This document shows, one piece after another, positions 4,811 to 8,061 of a DNA stretch of 8,061 nt (its first letter is position 1; the number at the start of each line of letters is the position of its first letter). The notes under the pieces are model-generated. The model did not search any database and was not told the DNA's origin. It saw only the letters and a list, made by a program, of their open reading frames with translations. The DNA is taken from the NCBI GenBank assembly GCA_004554255.1, contig SFNC01000084.1, forward strand, positions 1-8,061. The letters are read 5' to 3'. The position numbers and the translations under genes were made by a program. The DNA comes from Bacteroidales bacterium (GTDB lineage: Bacteria > Bacteroidota > Bacteroidia > Bacteroidales > Muribaculaceae).

Positions 4811-7240
4811 TTATTTTACGAGTACGCGGCGGTTAAAGTCGTCTACCACAACGATGTACAGGCCCTTGGCGAGGTCCAGGGTGTTGGCTCCGGCGTGCAT
4901 GTCGCCGTTGAAGTAGGTGATGCCGTCAACGCCGTGAACTGCCACGCGCGATGCCTCGCCGAGTTCCACAACCAGCCGGCCGCCGGCGCTGTAGGCTGTC
5001 CATGAGCGGTAGTCGCTTTCTATGCCGTCGATACCGGCGCTATAGTCTGAGATTTCAATGTTGTCGATGAGTATTCGGCCACCGGTCTTCTGCGCTAATT
5101 TCAGCTGCACATCGCCTGATACATTGGCGGTTACGGTGTACTTCTTGTACTGTTTGGCGTTGCCTGAAACGGTAACCACGCCTGCGGATGTCCAGGTGCT
5201 GCCACCGTCGGCAGATGTCTGCACGTCCAGGTCACCGCCTTCGGAGGCATCCCAGGGAGCGGCATAGAAGCTGATGGTGCCGGCACCGTTTTTCTTGGGA
5301 GTGATGGTGTAGGCCACAGAATTATCTTTCTTGCCCAGGCGCAGATATTTCTCGCCTGCATATGCCTCGGCGGCAACGTTATAGTGGCCTGCATTGGTCA
5401 GGAACCACTGGCCCATGGTAGCGGTTACTTCTGCGCCGGTGTCGTTATAACCGCCCTTGGCGGCGCCGTTCTCAAAGTCCTCTAAGAAAGCGATTTTCTC
5501 GGCCACGGTGGCGGTAACCTCGGCATCGTCGGTCATGTAATCGCCGGCCTGAGCCTTGATGGTAGTGGTGAAGACGCCGATTTTCGCAGAGTTGACGCGC
5601 AGGAAGAAGCGGTCTTCCGTGGGCGCTACGCTAAGCGTGGTGCTCCACTCGCCTTTGTCGGAGCTCAGCTCGAAGGGCTCGGCAACGCTGATAACGATGT
5701 TTTCGCTGATATTCTCCACATCCAGGATGATTTCGGCAGCATCGGAGGGCTCGCCGGGAGTTGCGTTGAGGCTCAGCTCGCCGTCGTACAGCAGCTGGAT
5801 AGAGGGGATAGGATCTGCCGTGCGCACATTTATAACGTTACTCTTGATACCGCTGGCGGTAGTCAGATAGTAGCTGTAATCGGTGGAGGGCAGCAGCTCG
5901 TCCACCAGATAAGCCTCGTCGGCGGCCTTCGCCGAGCGCGGATAGGTGTCGCAGACTTCGCCGTTGCGTTCCAGAACGGTGATGGTGTAGCAGCCGTTGG
6001 CATCGGCGTCACCGATGTTGGTCCAGTGTGCCACGAAGCTCACGTCAGAGATGTTGGTGGGCGCGGTGGCGGGCAGGCCGTCGTATGCTGCGGCCTTGAG
6101 GGTTACGGTAGTGGAGAGGTCGCCGCTCTTTACAAACAGCTTGCCGCTGTAGGTGCCGGGGGCGGTGGCCTTGCACGATACGGTTACCTTGGCACCGTCA
6201 GCGCTGTTGGCCACGGTGGTGGATACCGCTGCGGGAGAAACAGAGAAGGGAGCGCCTGATACCGAGAGGCTTACAGCGTCTTTAAGCGCGCTGCCTCTCA
6301 CTATTATTGTGGTGGTGCGTGCCACATTTACGCTTACAGAGCCCAGGTCGATGGTGCTGCCGTCAACGGGCAGTTTGATTTCCGGGTCAAGGCCTGCGCC
6401 CTCGCTCCATGCCGAGGTCTGCTTGGTGCCCCAGATGTATTCCACCAGCTCGGGGTGGTCAATGAACGGGTTGCGGTTCTTCTGGTGGGCGTAAACGGCC
6501 TCGTTACGGTCAAGCTCCTTCTGGCTGACAGGGTCCTGGCGGTGCCACTTCAGCAGCAGGTTCAGCGCCCACGACGAGAACGCCGGGTATCTGTTTCCGG
6601 CGAGCATGTCGCTCTTCCAGGTCGCGATTCTGTCGTTATAGCATGCGGCCATATAGAAGTATCCGCGGGCAAGGTCGCCCTTGAACTCGTCTATCGGCTC
6701 GAAAACAGTCTTGCTGTATCCCGCAAAAGTGGAGGTGCCAAGCTTGCCAAGGGCGTTGATTCCGCCGTTGGACGGCAGGGTGGTGCCGTTGGCGCACTCG
6801 CCGTAGGGAAAGTTGGAGCGCTGGCCGTTTACCTTACCGTCAGTGGGATAGATATGATAGGCGTCGCTGTACATGGGCGAGGCATCGTTGAACCAGCTTT
6901 TCGGGAAAGAGTGCTCTCGGTTATAGCAGTCGCCAACCTTCTGATAGTTGCCGCAGCGCGGGCCCGAGAGATTCCAGCGCTTGGTGCTGTAAATGTCCCA
7001 GATCTTGCCGTTGGCGTCGATATCCGAGGTCTTGTAGACATCATACAGATTATTGTAGGAAACTGTGGTATGCGAAGAGATTTTCTGATTCAAGGCAGTA
7101 AGCAGAGAAGCGCCGCTCTTACCTTCGCAGGACGAATAATACCCTGCGGGAGCAGCGGCAAACACAGAGAAAAAACCTGTGGCGACAGCCATCGAGACCG
7201 TCAGTAGTGTGCTGCGCAGAGAGAATTTGAGGTTGGACAT
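4811..7240 (-). CDS. Secreted multidomain endonuclease I with T9SS-type sorting domain
   Basis: An 809-residue exported nuclease. Residues 1 to about 29 are a signal peptide (MSNLKFSLRS, hydrophobic core, cleavage near FAAA-P). Residues about 33-270 match the endonuclease I family (EndA, Vvn, NucM type), metal-dependent enzymes that cut DNA and often RNA. The active-site motif R108-E109-H110 (NREHSFPKSW) and the YPTDGKVNGQRSNFPYGE segment (131-148; D134, N138, R141, N143) are intact, and NRNPFIDHPELVEYIW closes the domain. Beyond it come an Ig-like stretch (about 290-385), a fibronectin III-like domain (388-475), another Ig-like stretch (478-580), and a jelly-roll, choice-of-anchor-like domain (about 587-732, ending ILIDNIEIS). 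The last 64 residues (LVVEL, VAVHGVDG, KGLYIVVV, VLVK) resemble a type A sorting domain of the type IX secretion system. A longer frame starts at 7360, but that lies upstream of the promoter at 7319-7351 and lacks a signal peptide in the right place, so I chose 7240. The likely role is degrading extracellular DNA for nutrients or biofilm turnover. Confidence 0.9.
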   Translation of the reverse strand: MSNLKFSLRSTLLTVSMAVATGFFSVFAAAPAGYYSSCEGKSGASLLTALNQKISSHTTVSYNNLYDVYKTSDIDANGKIWDIYSTKRWNLSGPRCGNYQKVGDCYNREHSFPKSWFNDASPMYSDAYHIYPTDGKVNGQRSNFPYGECANGTTLPSNGGINALGKLGTSTFAGYSKTVFEPIDEFKGDLARGYFYMAACYNDRIATWKSDMLAGNRYPAFSSWALNLLLKWHRQDPVSQKELDRNEAVYAHQKNRNPFIDHPELVEYIWGTKQTSAWSEGAGLDPEIKLPVDGSTIDLGSVSVNVARTTTIIVRGSALKDAVSLSVSGAPFSVSPAAVSTTVANSADGAKVTVSCKATAPGTYSGKLFVKSGDLSTTVTLKAAAYDGLPATAPTNISDVSFVAHWTNIGDADANGCYTITVLERNGEVCDTYPRSAKAADEAYLVDELLPSTDYSYYLTTASGIKSNVINVRTADPIPSIQLLYDGELSLNATPGEPSDAAEIILDVENISENIVISVAEPFELSSDKGEWSTTLSVAPTEDRFFLRVNSAKIGVFTTTIKAQAGDYMTDDAEVTATVAEKIAFLEDFENGAAKGGYNDTGAEVTATMGQWFLTNAGHYNVAAEAYAGEKYLRLGKKDNSVAYTITPKKNGAGTISFYAAPWDASEGGDLDVQTSADGGSTWTSAGVVTVSGNAKQYKKYTVTANVSGDVQLKLAQKTGGRILIDNIEISDYSAGIDGIESDYRSWTAYSAGGRLVVELGEASRVAVHGVDGITYFNGDMHAGANTLDLAKGLYIVVVDDFNRRVLVK

Positions 7241-7288
7241 TTTGTGGTAATTATTTGTGTTTGTTTTTGTTATTGAGCGAGTTAAAAC

Positions 7289-7316
7289 ACTCCGGGAGCC
7301 ATAACTCCCAAAGAGT
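7289..7316 (-). other. Stem-loop at the 5' end of the nuclease mRNA
   Basis: In the RNA sense the segment reads ACTC, TTT, GGGAG, TTATGG, CTCCC, G, GAGT: a 5-bp GC-rich stem with a 6-nt loop, extended by an outer 4-bp stem after an internal loop. It starts just downstream of the -7 box, so it would lie at or very near the 5' end of a leader of about 70 nt. The rest of the leader (7241-7288) is rich in A and T and unstructured by eye. A role in mRNA stability is inference. It does not match any riboswitch I know. Confidence 0.45.
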
Positions 7317-7318
7317 AT

Positions 7319-7351
7319 GCAAATATAGATAAATTTCCGTAATCCCCCAAA
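7319..7351 (-). promoter_or_regulatory. Bacteroidota-type sigma-ABfr promoter of the nuclease gene
   Basis: On the minus strand the -33 box TTTG (7351-7348), a 20-nt spacer and the -7 box TATATTTGC (7327-7319) match the known Bacteroides consensus TTTG-N19-21-TAnnTTTG exactly. Transcription should begin around 7310-7316 and give a leader of about 70 nt before the ATG at 7240. This site decides the gene start: the alternative start at 7360 would lie outside the transcript. Confidence 0.8.
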
Positions 7352-7360
7352 TAAATCCAA

Positions 7361-7384
7361 CCTTTATTAACACCTTTAATAACA
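7361..7384. repeat. Two 12-bp direct repeats just upstream of the nuclease promoter
   Basis: CCTTTATTAACA (7361-7372) is followed directly by CCTTTAATAACA (7373-7384), identical at 11 of 12 positions. In the direction of the nuclease gene the pair ends 9 nt before the -33 box, where an activator site or an AT-rich upstream element would be expected. Regulator binding is inference. Confidence 0.6.
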
Positions 7385-7401
7385 CACCCGCCCCCGGACA
7401 C

Positions 7402-7419
7402 CCTTAAAGACCTTAAAGC
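7402..7419. repeat. Two 9-bp tandem units, CCTTAAAGM
   Basis: CCTTAAAGA (7402-7410) and CCTTAAAGC (7411-7419) are adjacent and match at 8 of 9 positions, with a decayed third (CCTTACC) just after. This is probably slipped-strand simple sequence in the intergenic region; no function can be assigned. Confidence 0.5.
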
Positions 7420-7441
7420 CCTTACCTTCGCCGTTCCTTAT

Positions 7442-7479
7442 CCCCGCAAATCCGGGGCGCGATTGTGCCGCCGGCACAA
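7442..7479. other. Two adjacent GC-rich inverted repeats between the toxin and nuclease genes
   Basis: CCCCG (7442-7446) pairs with CGGGG (7453-7457) over a 6-nt loop. TTGTGCCG (7463-7470) pairs with CGGCACAA (7472-7479) about a single central base, realistically 7 bp with a 3-nt loop. They lie 48-85 nt past the stop of the leftward toxin gene and could end its transcript, but neither is followed by a T-run on the minus strand. A Rho-aided or 3'-end stabilising role, or a small intergenic palindromic element, is possible. Confidence 0.4.
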
Positions 7480-7526
7480 CCGCCCGTAAACACCGCCTCA
7501 CTACAGTTGTAATTTTGCAAACAAAA

Positions 7527-8061
7527 TCACTCAAACCTAATCATATCTGCGAGCTGAATAAAATATTCATTCGACCATATATCAAGTTCACGAGGATTTT
7601 TCACAAACGGAAGCACATCTCGCTTTACTTGTTTCATGTTTGCAGACGCCAGCCTTTCCTTAAGTCGTAGGATAAACGACTCCTTGTCAAGAACTTCATT
7701 GTTGAATTGCAGGGCACGTTCGGCAAGATGCGAAAAACCCAATGGCACATTGTGGCGGACGTACCATTCAAAGTCATACCAATCACGCCCTTTTACGCGA
7801 TTTTTCCATGCACGGTAAACCAATGCGTGCATTTTCCCGGCAAACAAATCCGGCAGCGTAAAACAACGTGTCAGAAAGGAGTGTGGCTGTAACAGCAATT
7901 TCTGTTCGGTTCTGAAATTCAACGGTGGTTGCGTATCAACCTCAATCTTTATCTTGATTGATTTATCGGTCTGAAATGACACGTCATATACATCCGTGGT
8001 ATATTTCAGAAATGCAGATTCCACTTTTCCGAAATTTTTCTTCTCCTTCTTTGTTATCTCG
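7527..8061 (-). CDS. AbiEii/AbiGii-type nucleotidyltransferase toxin, 5' end outside the window
   Basis: The last 177 codons or so of a leftward gene. The frame is open to the right edge (beginning EITKKEKKNFGK), so the GTG at 8024 is an internal codon and not the start. The family call rests on IKIEVDT (Asp at visible residue 42, a probable catalytic acidic position), PDLFAGKMHAL (K76), the signature VKGRDWYDFEWYV (D93, D96), and a helical C-terminal third. These are typical of AbiEii proteins, nucleotidyltransferase-fold toxins of type IV toxin-antitoxin and abortive-infection systems; MenT relatives modify tRNA acceptor ends. The N-terminal GSxxxR-like motif lies off the window. In AbiE operons the antitoxin gene precedes the toxin, so the partner should lie to the right. 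Sampled lines have 35-47% GC against 57-65% in the nuclease gene, consistent with horizontal transfer. Confidence 0.82.
   Translation of the reverse strand, partial: EITKKEKKNFGKVESAFLKYTTDVYDVSFQTDKSIKIKIEVDTQPPLNFRTEQKLLLQPHSFLTRCFTLPDLFAGKMHALVYRAWKNRVKGRDWYDFEWYVRHNVPLGFSHLAERALQFNNEVLDKESFILRLKERLASANMKQVKRDVLPFVKNPRELDIWSNEYFIQLADMIRFE

Noticed and set aside
6455..7207. 250-codon plus-strand open frame
   Set aside because: It is antisense to the conserved nuclease catalytic domain in GC-rich sequence, has no recognisable motif and no promoter.
7241..7360. Upstream extension of the nuclease gene to an ATG at 7360
   Set aside because: It would start upstream of the consensus promoter at 7319-7351 and bury a standard signal peptide 40 residues inside the protein.
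7510..7518. TAATTTTGC on the plus strand, a match to the Bacteroidota -7 box
   Set aside because: No TTTG-like -33 box lies 19-21 bp upstream, and it would only drive antisense RNA into the toxin gene.

Overview
The window looks like a chromosomal piece of a Bacteroidales bacterium, possibly Muribaculaceae or a relative. The evidence is a clear Bacteroidota-type promoter (TTTG-N20-TATATTTGC at 7351-7319, minus strand), a secreted nuclease ending in what looks like a type IX secretion sorting domain, a DUF2807 beta-helix protein, a BspA-like leucine-rich-repeat protein, and no strong Shine-Dalgarno sequences at the starts I checked. Family-level placement is inference.

Layout. (1) 1-112 is a left-edge stretch without a supported gene, containing a short perfect palindrome. 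(2) 113-2739, plus strand, is a two-gene unit of exported proteins: a DUF2807 protein with a regular Gln-containing ladder, then 14 nt later a protein joining leucine-rich repeats to a transglutaminase-like domain with an intact Cys-His-Asp triad. (3) 2740-3001 is a convergent intergenic region. Two perfect hairpin terminators flank a 23-bp minisatellite of nearly four units. (4) 3002-7240, minus strand, holds three genes in the order nuclease, tcdA, mdh, with 21-nt gaps. They encode a multidomain secreted endonuclease I, the tRNA threonylcarbamoyladenosine dehydratase TcdA, and malate dehydrogenase. The nuclease has a good promoter and a leader hairpin; mdh may have a weak promoter of its own. 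(5) 7241-7526 holds that leader and promoter, two small tandem repeats and two GC-rich hairpins. (6) 7527-8061, minus strand, is the 3' part of an AbiEii-type nucleotidyltransferase toxin gene that runs off the right edge and is clearly poorer in GC than its neighbours.

How the genes may work together. The plus-strand pair probably acts in the periplasm or on the cell surface. The repeated glutamines in the first protein, beside a transglutaminase-like second protein, raise the untested idea of an enzyme and substrate pair. The minus-strand trio mixes an extracellular scavenging enzyme with two housekeeping cytoplasmic enzymes, so its unity is probably transcriptional rather than functional. 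The AbiEii gene suggests a defence or toxin-antitoxin locus starting to the right of the window, where its antitoxin would be expected. I found no RNA genes, insertion sequences or CRISPR arrays.
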